The notes: generated from the sequence alone by a model not told the origin. Shown: positions 15,970 to 28,326, numbered from the stretch's first letter. The stretch is 64,000 nt of DNA from Isoetes taiwanensis (GCA_021234155.1 JAJEKV010000003.1:13688386-13752385); one strand, 5' to 3'. A program made the numbers and translations.

Positions 15970-17195
15970 AGTTGATCCTGATGGATTTCCAGTTGAATTT
16001 TTCCTTCATTCCTGGAATTCAATAAAAAATAATTCCTTTAGAGCCGGTTCACATGCAGTAAAGGTGCCATCACCGTCGTGTAAAAAGGCTCACCCTTTTA
16101 CATGCACCATCAACTGCCATTGCCAAATAGCGCAGGGCAAAACAGGGCCCCTCTCTGGCGAATGTGGCATGTGAAGCCAGCCTTGTTAATGCTTTTTGGT
16201 CATCAATTACATGCACCCTTCAATTTCTAGTGGTTTTATCTCTCTTATTCTTAAAAACCATCTCAATTCTCGGATTGGAGACCTATTTCTTTAACTAATT
16301 TCACTTATAAGATTTGTGCAAAAGATCATTGCTCTCAGAATAAAAATTTCCTGATAAAAATCATCAGCTCGAACCAATCTGCTTTTCTGCCAAATAGATT
16401 TATCTTGGATAACTACATTGCTGCTATAGAAGGCCTTCAGTGGAATAAAATCTCTAATCAAAACTGTATTTTGTTGAAGCTTGATTTTAAAAGAGCATTT
16501 GATACCATTCATTGGGATTTTGTTCATTTTGCTATGACTATGCTTGGATTAAATCAAAAGCTTATTAAGCTAGTCCTTGGCCTAAATGAGCAGGCAAATT
16601 ATGTTGCCTTGATTAATGGTTCTCGAACTCCATTATTTCCTCTTGCAAGAGGGGTTAGACAAAGGTGTCCTCTTGTCTCATATTTATTAGTGCTGATAGT
16701 TGAGCTCCTCACAAAAGCAGTCTTACATCATCAACATCAAGGCAATATTATTGGCCTTCAAATTATGATACTTCTCTTAGTATCCTCTAGTATGCAGATG
16801 ATATCTTCTCCTTTTTGAGAAATATTGACTCTAATATCTCATCCTTCCTCCAGATCTTGAATGACTTCGGTGCTGCCTTGGGTGTCTCCCTCAATCTCTC
16901 TAAGAGCCTCACTATTGGGGATATCTCTACTCAAAACATTGCTGGAATTAAGGTTATAAATTTCGCGGGCCACTAAACTGCTTGGTATGGCTCTATCATT
17001 AAAACACTACCTCATTAGTCTTTGATCTCCTATTGTGGCAAAATTTGCGCCAAGTTAAATAACTACAGGAACTGCTTACCTTTAGTTGGCAAAATTGTAA
17101 TTGCTATATCAGTTTTTGCAAATTTTCATAAAGCGATTATCCCAGTTTTGATATTGATGCTTTACCCGGATGAGCATGGGCATCTTACTGGGATT
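15970..17195 (+). mobile_element. LINE reverse-transcriptase remnant C
   Basis: The RT fingers motif DPDGFPVEFFLHSW is at about 15974-16015. About 170 unrelated bases follow. The palm then continues with SISSGFISLI, DWRPISLTNFTYKICAK (16273-16323), NQSAFLPNRFILDN, motif A KLDFKRAFDTIHWDF (16479-16523), motif B RGVRQRCPL (the usual Gly after Gln is Arg) and motif C YADDI (16792-16806), reached only after a frameshift. A further frameshifted segment runs to LISYCGKICAKLNNY (about 17021-17065) and ends before 17200. It is dead; it looks like a different LINE lineage from remnants A and B, but they do not overlap enough to compare. Confidence 0.85.
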
Positions 17196-17199
17196 CAAC

Positions 17200-18434
17200 T
17201 CCCCAAGCTCAGTAATATATGTTTGTTCTTTTGTTGCACAGTGTGGTACGATACTAATAAGGTGTATAGATAGTGGTAATTACTTTGATGTTGCTCAGAG
17301 TATGCATTTTGAGTGACATTAGAATAGTTACCTCTATTCATAGACTTGTGTGAAGTGTGTTGTGGAAGTGAAGTTTCGATTGCTTGAGGATTCAGGTAAG
17401 ACAACGGCATGGGTGTCTTGTTGGGGTTCAATTCCCTAAGGTCTGTTGTGTTTGATCTATTTTGTTGGAAGTGTGGTCTATATCAGCCAGCAAAGATTGA
17501 TTTATATGAGTACCATTGGCCTTTTTTCTTTTAATGCCCTTTTAGAAATCGGGTCAAAATGAGGTTGTTTGACCCATCAAAATTTTGTGGCAATGGATGA
17601 GAGAGCTCCTCATGGAATATTCTCCAGGTTAAGGCATGATCTAACGGCCTAAACAAATTGATGTGCACCTTAAACAATAGACCAATATGCCGCCACTTTT
17701 TTGTCTGCCATAGCCTTTGGTTAGGAACTTACAATGTCCATGTGCTTGCAGGAAGTATATGAGTTGGAAGAGTAGATTCAATGTTGTCAAAATACATATG
17801 GCATATGATTTGTAGTCTTATATCAATGATCAATTGACCTTTAACATTTTCACAGCCGAATTGAAGGCATCAGTTGAATAAGAATGGATAAATTAAGTGG
17901 TGCATGAACTTAGTTGGACTGCAATTTGAACAGAATTAACAAAGAAGCCAACAAATCAGCTTTCAATCTTAATATCTTAATTCAAAATGCCATAAGGACT
18001 ATTTCTTTTTTGTCCATAAAATATCTAACAGAGAGTTCATAAACTCTATGTGCAGTCAAAATGCCTATAAGGGCAGTCACAAAGGATGTAGCAGAGATGG
18101 ATATAGTTAGTTTATGGATGCATATACATATAGTAAAGGAGGGGGGCCATGGCCAACAGGAAAGCAGAGCGCTGGAACAACGTCAAAAACCACAGATTAG
18201 GCTAATTAGGGCCGTGGAGACTTAAATTTAAACTGGTCACCCTCAATGGTCAGGGAACAATGCACAAGAGTAATGTCGTCCTTGGCATGCTGCAATTGAT
18301 TTGCCACTTTGGGAGGCACCTCGATGTTGAGATTAGAAAAACCTCATGGCGATTCATAAGGTAATTCTTGAGGGTAAAGCTGCCAATCTCTTTGGTATCC
18401 TGGCAAGCCTCATTGTCTCACCGCTCGCTCTTCT
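17200..18434. other. Intergenic, nothing recognised
   Basis: A repeated phrase (CATCTTACTGGGATTCAACT near 17192 and GTGTCTTGTTGGGGTTCAAT near 17411) suggests an old duplication. No gene or element motif was found. Confidence 0.35.
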
Positions 18435-18636
18435 TAGGGTGCTTTCCCATGGATCTCCGACCTCAAGGTTTTCTTGAGGTCCAGATAAGGGCGTGCAGGT
18501 TCCCGTGGGTGCCTCAACCTCAAAGACTCAGGTTTTTGACCTGAATCAGAAGTAATCACCAAGCATTTCTTAACGTTGAGGTTTTTGACCTGGACCCAGA
18601 TTTCCAGGTCGCCAATCTCATGGGAAAGCACCCTTA
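18435..18636. repeat. ~200-bp foldback with ~30-bp inverted ends
   Basis: TAGGGTGCTTTCCCATG at 18435 and its complement at 18620-18636 form the outer stem. The arms extend to about 18466 and 18605 with mismatches. The internal sequence has further partial pairing around AGGTTTTTGACCT. This could be a small MITE-like element; no target duplication was identified. Confidence 0.55.
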
Positions 18637-18639
18637 GTC

Positions 18640-18970
18640 AGGAAGGGAGGGAGTCTTCCCCAGCTTCCTACCAGGGTTGGGAGGACTGAACCTAGGGGAG
18701 CGCCTCCGATTTTCCATCTTGACTGCAAGCCAAATGCATGCAAACACATTAGTAAATAAGAAATAAGACCAATAACATTAAGAAAATAGTAGGATCTTGA
18801 GAAAACAGATCTGCCAGACGCTTACCCTGGGACGCAGTAGGCCGGATTATGCAGCTCAGGAGGGATGGTGTTTGAATGGCGAATCCCTCTCGCTTTTTAA
18901 GGAGAAAGGATTATGATGAAGTCTTACACCGATTTAGCAAAGGTGGGCCAAACTGGCCACCAAATTAATC
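18640..18970. other. Intergenic, nothing recognised
   Basis: Neither strand shows a domain motif or clear repeat here. Confidence 0.35.
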
Positions 18971-18974
18971 GATC

Positions 18975-19590
18975 TCACTCTAAAAATGGTGACGCTTCAC
19001 GGTATATGTACCCATGTGAAGGGGACTGTTGAGCTATGATGGGCTTTTCGGAGCTCGTGAAGGCGAAGAGGCATGAATCCTTTGATCGTGATAGCCTGTG
19101 CGATGCCTGACCTCCACTGCGCGGAATGAGGTATGGCATGTGTGGGATAAGAATCCACATCTGCGGACAAGTGATTCTCTCTCAATAATTCAAATACTGC
19201 TCGTAAATGCTGCTTATGCTCTTCAATATTCTTGCTATACACAAGAATATCATCAAAGAACACAACCACACACTTCCCTATTAGAGGAGCCAATATTCTC
19301 TGCATGAGTCTACAAAAAGTAGCAGGAGCATTAGTTAATCCAAATGGCATAACATGAAATTCATAATGCCCAAAGCAAAACAGGCTATAGCTTCTTGGAA
19401 TCATGTTGCAGGGCAGATGCAGATGCCTCCCTTGCTTACTGAGCCTTATCCAGAGCAGCCGCCTGGATATCTCAGCGAATATAAGTCGGATTATTGCAGT
19501 CCAGAGCTCATTAGAAAGCACTCAGAGTCTAGTTTCCGGATTGGAGTCGCCCATTCTCTAACTCCTGGTGGATCGTGAGATATCGCCAAA
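18975..19590 (-). mobile_element. Ty3/gypsy reverse-transcriptase remnant
   Basis: The - strand encodes HYEFHVMPFGLTNAPATF and then VVFFDDILVYSKNIEEH, the hallmark gypsy RT palm with its catalytic Asp pair. Further upstream a frameshifted EWATPIR-like piece overlaps the start. The N-terminal RT segment is rearranged, and after ENHLSAD the frame loses similarity. There is no protease, RNase H or integrase in phase next to it. Confidence 0.85.
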
Positions 19591-19743
19591 AGCGTGGTCG
19601 TGGGTCAGACTGGACTGCACAGCCAAGATCCCTGTTCTTGCCTTCTGAACCCCTGTTGCTTTCATAAACCTTGCCTTCATCCTTAAACCCTCCCTCTGGA
19701 GTGCATATCAGGCTGAGATAACGATTTCTCAGATCGAAAACAG

Positions 19744-19832
19744 TTCAGAAATACAAATTCAGATTAGTTACCTCAAAGAATTCGATCTCTTCGAATTCTT
19801 TGAGGTAACTAATCTGAATTTGTATTTCTGAA
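19744..19832. repeat. Perfect 42-bp inverted repeat, 5-base loop
   Basis: 19744-19785 is exactly complementary to 19791-19832 with loop TCTCT. The stem includes CCTCAAAGAATTCGA. It lies 28 bases from a copia primer-binding site. Absence of any mismatch means a recent inversion-duplication or an assembly artefact. Confidence 0.95.
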
Positions 19833-19859
19833 CACACCAATGTTGCGGAATTGAACCTT

Positions 19860-19874
19860 GGCTCTGATACCAAA
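19860..19874 (-). mobile_element. Orphan copia primer-binding site with start of an LTR
   Basis: On the - strand this reads TTTGGTATCAGAGCC, the usual plant copia primer-binding site complementary to initiator Met tRNA. The base before it on the - strand would end an LTR in ...GTAACA, and the LTR would run to higher coordinates from TG at 19875 on the + strand. I could not locate the other LTR border or a partner LTR. Confidence 0.6.
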
Positions 19875-20055
19875 TGTTACGCACTAGCACCCCTAGTGAT
19901 AACCAAGGCACCAAAAGGGCGGATCCTTCAAGGAAATCGTTATCCAATGGGCCCCAACCTTTCCAGGCTTTATCCCATACCCCACAGACCATATCAATTT
20001 GGGATCTGTGAAAGGAGTGTTGGGATCACTGGGAACGAGAAGGATGTAGGAGGCA
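19875..20055 (-). mobile_element. Probable LTR fragment adjoining the primer-binding site
   Basis: Position next to a tRNA-type primer-binding site implies LTR sequence beginning TGTTACGC on the + strand. Its outer boundary is unknown because the following sequence becomes coding for a different copia remnant. Confidence 0.35.
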
Positions 20056-20840
20056 CTAAAGCATTAGAGGCATTTGGGAGAGAGGAGCATGAGAGGATAT
20101 GCATGGAGGGTCCACATTAGGGATGCCAATATCAGAATCAGGGATTATTTCTATGAGATTCATGCTAGGAGGCAGAAGTTCAAGGTTGAATGGAAATGTA
20201 TCTAATGAATATATACGGTAACCCATGGGTGCCAATTTGTGAGGTGAAGAGAAGTACACGAAGGCCTTGCAGCCAAAAACTCAAAGGTGGTGATGAGAAA
20301 TTGGTTTGGATGTCCATTTTTCCTTAGGGATAGCATGGCCAATGGCACTATGGTAGAAGATTGATGAGATATGTGGCAGTGGCAATTGCTTCTCCCCAAA
20401 ATTTGTGAGGGACGTTCATGGATAAAAGCAAAATTCTAGCCATTTCAAACAAGGTGTGATTGGCTCGTTCAACATGCCCGTTTTGCATAGGACAGTATGG
20501 AGAAGAAAGCTCATGATGGATGCCATGACTGTAACAAAAGTCTTGGAATATATTAGAGGTGACGGTAATAATTAAGAAGGAAAGGCAAATTTCAGAGCTT
20601 TTTTTGAAGAGGATAGAATTAGCAAAGATGTCACTCTTGGCTTTTAGAAAATACATAAAAAGCTTTCTTGAGGTGACATCCAAAAGGACCAGAATATATT
20701 TGGCTCCATCAAAGGTGGGATATTTGACTGGGCTGATGAGGACTGCATGAATCAATTCAAAATAGCAAATCACTGACCTCAAGTTGTCTTCTTCAGGTTG
20801 GCCCTAGAGATATCATTTGCCTTTATTTAAGATCATCTCC
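20056..20840 (-). mobile_element. Ty1/copia integrase remnant
   Basis: The - strand reads copia integrase core from the YILVLLDVTSRKLFMYFLKA block through SPYCPMQNGHVERANHTLFE (the segment carrying the catalytic Glu) to PHKFWGEAIATATYLINLLP. A frameshifted VFGCKAFVYF piece then lies at about 20230-20270. The second-Asp region (normally DNGGEY) is replaced by ITVTSNIF, so the catalytic set is incomplete. No RT follows. Confidence 0.85.
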
Positions 20841-21775
20841 ATGCACTAGTCTTTGCTTACTAACCCTATGCTATTAGCATCTATAACTCAAGAGGTGTTT
20901 AAATTATCATTGCATTTCCAACTATGAAATTCCCAGCTTTTGTATGGCATCTGTCTGCTAACATTCTTTATTGTAGAGCTCCTGGTATCCGAACCATCAA
21001 CTTTTGATTTTGAATTTCAATTCAGATGCCTTTACATTAGTCGCTAGAGTTCATGGTGTCTGAGCCACCAGTTTCTAAGCTTGATTTTGAATTCCAATTT
21101 AGACGTCTTTACATGGGCCACATGACTTTAGACAGACATCAATGGACATGTTTTAATACAATTTTACCAAGTGTTTTTTACTTCTTTGGATCGCGATATC
21201 TTGGCTATAACCGCTAGCACTCGTAGTTTCCATTTGACCCGAAGTTTTGAACAAGGAGTCTCGACCAAGTACATTCTCAATTTTTTGCTTCTAGACCCTA
21301 ACCTTCTCTTTACACGTCTTTACATTGGCCACATAAACTTTATCCACTTTATTTCCATACTGACAACATTATAAAAGTTTTATGTTTTGATATAAATGTT
21401 CTAGTCTTTATTACATTTATTTGCTCGTTAACCATGTGCATCATTTGTTTCATTATTAGCCACCTAAACCATCTGTCATATCCTTGTGTTTTTCCATTTT
21501 TCTGATGATGAGATGGAGTGTTCCTCTTCTTTTGGCTAGAAGATGATGTTGTTGTTGTTGTTTGGTGTCTTCCAAGAATGTAATGGCTTTATGACAACAT
21601 GGGACAATCATTTTTGGAGAGCCAAAAATAGCTCGGATCTTTTTTTGTGCACCTTTCTTCTCTCTATATATTTCTTCAGTTTCTGGTTCTTTTCAAGGGC
21701 CTTCTTCTTGAGTGTTTCCATTTTTGTCTCTCTTGTACTTCTACTTTTCCCTCTCTTCTCATTCAGGCTTTGTTT
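20841..21775. other. Intergenic with diffuse repeats
   Basis: Three imperfect copies of a phrase like TTTTGAATTCCAATTTAGAC plus GTCTTTACATTGGCCACAT occur near 21010-21120 and 21310. No gene was recognised. Confidence 0.35.
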
Positions 21776-22440
21776 CTTGGTGCAATAAGATAGGGGTGGA
21801 ATGTTCTTCTCCAATTAGTTTTGCAAATGATTATTCCTAGCTAGAGGGATGTTCTTCCCCAGCCCATTCTTTTGTAGTCGATTGATCATAGATGGATGTT
21901 CCTCCCTGCACTAATTTGCATATGTGTTTACATGGCTAGGTGGATGTTCTTCCCCAATCCATTTTACATGCAGTTTAGTATATTTTTCTGAGAAGGCTTC
22001 GTTCGATGAGTTGGAAGTTTCTTGGATGTTCTTTGTCATTTTGAGTTTTTTTTTTTACTGTTAACAAAGATTTAACTATCTTCTTGCTTGAGTCTTCTTT
22101 TTCAGCTTGGTGCAATAAGATAGGGGTGGAATGTTCTTCTCCAATTAGTTTTGCAAATGATTATTCCTGGCTAGAGGGAAGTTCTTCCCCAGCCCATTCT
22201 TTTGTAGTCGATTGATCATAGATGGATGTTCCTCCCTGCACTAGTTTGCATATGTGTTTACATGGCTAGGTGGATGATCTTCCCCAATCCATTTTACATG
22301 CAGTTTAGTATATTTTTCTGAGAAGGCTTCGTTCGATGAGTTGGAAGTTTCTTGGATGTTCTTTGTCATTTTGAGTTTTTTTTTTTTCTGCTAGCAAAGA
22401 TTTAATTATCTTCTTGCTTGAGTCTTCTTTTTTCAGCTTG
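21776..22440. repeat. 330-bp direct tandem duplication
   Basis: Units 21776-22105 and 22106-22440 both start CTTGGTGCAATAAGATAGGG and end at TCAGCTTG. They differ by a few substitutions and small length changes in a poly-T run. Smaller motifs such as GGATGTTCTTCCCCA repeat inside each unit. The near identity implies a recent event. Confidence 0.95.
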
Positions 22441-23435
22441 ATTACTGTGTTTTTACATTTTAGATTATTTGGGAGTGTGACGGCGTATTTTTAAAAAACT
22501 TTGCACGTGGATCTTCTAGTCAATTTTTAGCGGCGTGCTTTTAATAACAAACATGAGTTTTTTGATCCATTGAGACTCTCGATGATTGTCTAGTCTAGAA
22601 TGAGATTTTTAAGAAGTTCACATATGTCTGAGGTTGACAGATATGTGGATAGGAAAAAGGGAGAACGTCAAGCATGCACCTTATAACCAGCACTCAGTTA
22701 GAGCTATGATCAGGGCTAAAGAAATTAACAATTCCAGGAAAAGAATTTGGGCTAGTGTATTTACAAGAGAAGTGTTGTATGCACTACTTATTTTGGTTTA
22801 TCTATAATCACCATCGACAATTCATCTCAAGATTCTCCTACTATAAACAATTTCCTGCTTGTAAAATTTTTATATTTATCTACTCAAACTATCTAGTTGT
22901 TGTGATATTGAAAGTTTTATAATAGCTTTCTATCTCCATTATATGTTTTTCCTTAATTAATGATAAAAACATCCCGTACCTTCGAAAAAAAGGAGGAGGC
23001 GGTGGGAGGGAATTTCGATGTAAAAGGAAAATTAATGTCCGGGCTTTCTTTATAGTTTTTAAAGGATTGAGAAATTGATAAAGCCGGATTTTATAAGTTG
23101 AATCAGACTTGAAATCACTTTTTCTTGAGTCAAGTTTCTACCAGATCAAAGGGAATTCTAGTCAGTTCGTGTAATTTTTGTATATAAGAATCTTGCATTC
23201 TGAGTCGGTTCTACTCAAATCTTCAAAAGATTGTTGTTTCTTCTATTTTCTTCATATTTCCTAGATGGGCCAACTTTCATATAATTCTGAATTACAGTCT
23301 TGTTGGTTCTTGCAAAAACTTTCTCTTAATCAGTCAAAATTTGAGCCAATATTGATACAAAGATTATTCAAAACTTGGTTTTCTCCTAATTTCTTTTAGT
23401 TTTCTCTTTTTTTCTTCAGTCTACAAATTCATACC
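22441..23435. other. Intergenic, nothing recognised
   Basis: AT-rich. It may include the 5' flank of the decayed copia element that starts near 23.44 kb, but I could not define an LTR or primer-binding site. Confidence 0.35.
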
Positions 23436-23439
23436 AGAA

Positions 23440-25060
23440 ATTTGAAATCTTGGTTCTATTTCAAAACTGACAGTATCATGGGATCCATTGATGATCCATG
23501 GAGGTATTTCATTCATCCAGTTTTAGACATTGACAATTGGTATACTTGGAGAGATGCTTTTAAAACGAATCTCAATCTGAGAGATCTTAGAAATGCTTTC
23601 CTTGAAGATCGAATATTCTTACTGCAGAGGATAAAAGGAAAAGTTTCTAGCACTTAATCATCCTAAAATTTGTATTTCAACTAATTTCAAAGTTTCTCGC
23701 AAGAAGCCTCATGTTTCAGGAGTGAATGAGGTAGCAAATTGCTGATCAAAGACGAGCTTGAGAATGTTATTTATTTGAAAGGTTATCTTCAATTACTCAA
23801 AGTATTAAAGGAAAATCATTCTGGAGCTGAAGATTATTGCTTTCATTATCTATGTACTTAATGGTTTGACCAGATATTACCAAGTTTGATTAATCATTTT
23901 AAACTCAAGGCTCGGATTAAGATATCCTTTAATCACTTGCAGTCTTTTAGCAGCATAAACAAATCACACCACACTTCAGCACCATGAAGTAGCACACTGG
24001 TCAAAATTTCTTCTTCTTCTTCTTCTTCTTCTTCTCACTCCCAAATCCAATGTTTCTGCAAGTAATCCTCAAACTAAAACTCCTTTTGCTTGTTACTATT
24101 GCAATAAGAAAGCCTATTTTGAAGAAAGACTGCAACAAACTCAAGCGAGACTTGGCTTTGTATTTAAAAGAGTAAGAGGCAAAGAATAATCATAAAGATT
24201 CTCAAGAAGTGTCACAACCTGAAACCAATGCTCAAATCTCTCAATTATATAGGCATGTTTCCATGGCTTAATAGTTTATTCGGGTGCAACAAACATTTGG
24301 TAAGTTTGTCAATCTATCAATTGTTTTTGAGAATCTGGAGTCCCATGATTCAATTATGGTTAGAATAACAAATGGATGCCACGTCCAAAGGAAAATGTAA
24401 TATCCAGTTTTAGATAGATTCTTGCACTACTTTTTGAATTGAAGACATCATTTTTCTGGCCTGCTAGTAGAGACCTTCTTAGTGTCAATTAGCTTGACAA
24501 GAAATAAGTCCAGTTTCCTTTACAAGTAGGATTCAAAGTCTAAAAGCCATTTGACATTTTTCTATTGCATCATTTGGTGGTAACAGGTATTTTCTTGTTC
24601 TAATTGATAACTTCCAACACATTTGCTTGGATATATCCTATCAAGCTTAAGTCTCAAGCTTTATCTATCTTTAAAACTTTCAGTTTGTTGGTAGAAAATG
24701 AGTTATCAACAACCATCAAGGATTGGAAATAGATAATGCTGGTGAATATATCTCAAGAGTTTGAGACATATATGGATAACAAAGGTAAAAAAAGAGTTTA
24801 TAGCATCTTACACTTATCGTTGATAGTAGCTTATGCTCATCCCAAATTGGTGTGCTGTAGGGCATAAAAATTGACATATATGTTGAAGCATAAAGATTTA
24901 CCTCAAGAATTCTGGGAAACAACAACTTATGTTTCTACTCATACTGAGGCTCCCACTGAGGCTTTGAACCTCCAGATGCATATGAAGCTATATATGAAAA
25001 CAAACTGGATGTTTCTCATTTTTGGTATTTGAATGTCTTGTCTATCTCTATTCTTCGATA
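23440..25060 (+). mobile_element. Highly decayed Ty1/copia element, gag to integrase
   Basis: Copia parts appear in the right order but broken frames. There is a gag-like start (DDPWRYFIHPVLDIDNWYTW, 23477-23536), then a CCHC-like knuckle beginning CYYCNKK near 24090. Integrase pieces at 24570-24760 include LIDNFQHICLDISY and DNAGEYIS. A post-integrase motif (YEAIYENKLDVSHFWYL) lies near 24985-25035. A (CTT)n run interrupts it at 24008. RT and RNase H are missing. LTRs were not found. Confidence 0.65.
24008..24035. repeat. (CTT)n microsatellite
   Basis: Nine uninterrupted TTC/CTT units inside the decayed copia gag region. Confidence 0.95.
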
Positions 25061-25121
25061 AGTTCTTCAAAAGACAGCACCAATTCATTAATTTGATAAA
25101 TTTGTGCTAATTTGAGAATAA

Positions 25122-25250
25122 TAAGCTAGCAAGCATAACCCATTTGATTAACTTTAAGCTAGCAAGCAAGACACATTTTATTCATTTTAAGCTAGCAAGC
25201 TAGTCACATTTTGCTCATTTTAAGCTAGCAAACAAACACATTTTACTCAA
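25122..25250. repeat. Four ~33-bp tandem units
   Basis: TAAGCTAGCAAGC or TAAGCTAGCAAAC begins each unit, at about 25122, 25154, 25188 and 25221. Each of the first three is followed by an ACACATTTTATTCATTT-like spacer, and the last ends in ACACATTTTACTCAA. Confidence 0.85.
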
Positions 25251-25289
25251 GCCGAAAGACAAGTTTATTTACCATCCTTATCCTCATTA

Positions 25290-26340
25290 GCAACTACGTC
25301 TTTTAATTGAGAACTCACATAGCTTGGGATCAATGTGGTTGAAGGCATCCCTTCAACTGTCTATGCATAGTCAATGGTTTCTATATGTTGGTATCGAGGT
25401 GGATCATTAAGGTTAGGCCTCCATCTCTTCTCCCAACAATCAACATAGTTATTGGGATAAGGTATAACCTTCTTATTGACAGGCTCCCACCAAGAGATAT
25501 ACACCTCTTCATAGTGAGGCTCATTTGGGTCTTCTATAGGGTTTTCTTTTGCATAAGCTAACTATGTGGGGCAGTGATCAACTGGCCTCATAAGCAATAG
25601 CATATCCTTCTTAATACCTTGATATGGATTAATCTGAACAAGAATTTCGACCTCTGATTAGACGTGCCTACATATGATGGCTGAAGATTACATTCTTGCT
25701 GGATCACCATTTCAAATTCAACCAAAGTATCATGCCGCTATATGAGGGAAGAAATCATCCATATCAGATGGACCAACATCCACCTCTCCAAGCACACATA
25801 GTAGATGGAACCGGTAGTCGATAACCTCATTCATGTATGCATTAGAGAATGAGTGCTACCCTCCTTTTCAGATGGCTACCCAATGCATGATATATTTTGT
25901 TATGGAGCTTCTCAAAGCATGAATGTCCTTAAGAGCTTTCATTGGGGGTACCGTTAAGGAATTAGGGGTGCACCATCTACATCTGCCTTCCACATTTTGA
26001 TCCCCTTCTCTGACAACCACTCTTATGCCCAGGTTTCATCTTATAAAACATTAGATGCCAACCATCTTTTTGGCAGAACTTGAAAAGAAGAGGTTCTAGA
26101 TGGCAAATCATTCACAAAAGCCCTTCCATCGAGAACTTCATGCACAAAGTAAGGTGTTTGAACCTTCGAGCTATATTTATGAAACAACTGCATTAACTCT
26201 GGAATGGTGAGTGCATCTGGCCTTCTTAAAAGAGTAGAGTAATTGTCGAATAGAGCATCTATATCATCATGGCCAACCATCATGAACCCCAATTGCACCT
26301 CATCAAACATGCCCTGCCATACAAAGCAAGAAAGTATGAG
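25290..26340 (-). pseudogene. Decayed unidentified protein-coding sequence
   Basis: The - strand holds long open stretches broken by stops. 26310-26041 begins MFDEVQLGFMMVGHDDIDAL and includes LTIPELMQLFHKYSS. 25560-25380 contains HYEEVYISWWEPVNKKVIPY and CWEKRWRPNLNDPPRYQHIE, which is clearly protein-like. The part between is frameshifted. I do not recognise the family. Its place downstream of a gypsy RT on the same strand does not fit gag or integrase order, so it may be a separate transposon-borne or host gene. Confidence 0.45.
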
Positions 26341-26589
26341 AACACTTATTTGTTATTGTTTTGGCTAGAGCAATTATCAAGCTGAAGGTAAAGCCTCCTT
26401 GGTTTGCCTAACTTATTGGTTACTTGGTCTTCAAAGCCGTAGACTCAATAATTGTAGAACCACATGCACACTGGATTTAGCTGTGTCACGTAGGTGCCCC
26501 AGTTATCTTGAGTTGAATCTTCGAGTGTCTTCAATGCAGGTTGAGGGATCCAACGTGAAAGTTAGAGTCATCTTGTCAAAGCTTAATCG

Positions 26590-26840
26590 AGAAAGGACTT
26601 AATGCTCACTCATCCAAGAACTCTCTGAAGATGTCATTCATTAGCCTCATGAATATTGCTGGAGCATTTGATAAGCTGAAAGGCATGACTATAAATTCAT
26701 AGTTCCCATACCGCATTCTAAAGGCGGTCTTATGAATGTCTTCTTCCTTGATTCTTATTTGATGGTAGGCTGATCTCAAGTCTATCTTAGTGATGCTAAC
26801 CTTCGAACGCTCTCTTCTCCATACCGACTTGGCTAACATT
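26590..26840 (-). mobile_element. Ty3/gypsy reverse-transcriptase remnant
   Basis: The - strand reads [20 protein letters not shown] (with the first catalytic Asp of RT), then [20 protein letters not shown] and [12 protein letters not shown] before a stop. The FDDILVYS block that should follow is absent, so only about 70 residues of RT remain. Sequence differs from the gypsy remnant at 19 kb. Confidence 0.85.
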
Positions 26841-26844
26841 TCAA

Positions 26845-28275
26845 GCCTAAGGACCTGGGTAAATTAAGGGCCCTAAATATTTTTCTATTCAAATTAAGGT
26901 TGGCTAAACCTATGAAAAATAAGAGTTCATAGATTTTTGCTTTGCAAAATTTAATAAAATAAAGTTCGTTAGTTATCTCCCCGCTTGGCTAAAATGTAAA
27001 ATTTATATAATATGAAATTCTTGTGTTGGCGAAGTTTTCTTGGTTGACAGCAAAATTGCAGCTATTTAATTGATTCGACATGCTTATATTACACATGAAT
27101 GACAACTGATTCAATATGCTTATATTACAAGATGATAACAAAGATGTTTAAAGTACAATTCATAAGAAATAAACAATACCATTTGAGGGAATACACATAT
27201 TGGGGCCAACATCCAATTGTCTAACTTGGTGCATGGAGCCCTTTAAGGTCAACAATTGCAATAATAAATCACTATTACTTAAAACTTAATTATCACCTAA
27301 ACCGCTTGTAGGTTCAAATTCAATACCCATCAAAACATGATTGGAGTAGCTAATGGCAATTCATAAATGAAAGAGGTCCCTGAATAGATTCAGAGGGCTA
27401 TTTAAATTGAGCAGGTTGTGCCTTATCAGCTTCAGAGAAAGTGATTCAAAATGCCATGTTGTAGCCAATCCCGACTAAACCCTAGGTATCTAGAATTTTA
27501 TTGCTTTAGAATGGCTAAATTCTTATATTTTCTTAAAAAATGACATTTTTTAACTTTAGCCACGAAAATTGATTAAAGGTCTAAAAAATTGCCATTTCGC
27601 GAATTTTAGCCATCTTTAATGCCCTGCTAGGCACCATAGTCTTATTGTAATCCATTTTGATTGTAAGAGCAATGTCTGGTGCATAATCAGACAGTGCGCG
27701 CCATGACCAATAAAGGCTTCTGCAAGATAATTGTGTAGACATATGAGTCTTCCTTTCCAATGCTAACTCTCTTCTTTCCAATGGATCCGTGTTTTAGCTA
27801 GCTTCTCTTTGATAAATATACATGTATTGCATTTTCAGAAAACTATGCGTTCGGCTATGGCAACCTCCGAATGATTATCCTTTCAAATATGCAAGAAAGA
27901 CTAACATGGCATGTGCTTACCAGTCGGCTTTTCTAAAGAAATATCAATTTCTTGATGTATACTTGGTCAGAATGGACGGCAGCTTCAATATATTCGCTCT
28001 TGTCCCTCGAATGGTCTCCTTTGATCTATGTGACAAAGTCTCAGTATTCTCATTCACATACAATGTGAATATGCGATCTGTTTTCAAAGTATGAGACCTC
28101 GGCTTCATTGAACCTGAATTTCTATGCTCAGGTACCTTGTGTCCGACCACAATTTTTTTTTGTCATTTGTAGAAAGTTGACAAAGCTATGTCATAAGCCA
28201 TCTGCCATGCTTGCTGGCAGACCTTCTTATCATTGAGCATCACTGTGTCAACATGGCTATCAATAGCACAAACAT
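26845..28275. other. Intergenic, nothing recognised
   Basis: AT-rich with a short imperfect repeat (GACATGCTTATATTACA / CAATATGCTTATATTACA) near 27078-27128. No gene motif. Confidence 0.35.
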
Positions 28276-28326
28276 GTTATATTTATTTATTTTTTATTTA
28301 TTTTTTGTTTATTTATTTATTTATTT
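28276..28326. repeat. (ATTT)n-like microsatellite
   Basis: Imperfect TTTA/TTTATT units, about 50 bases. Confidence 0.85.
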
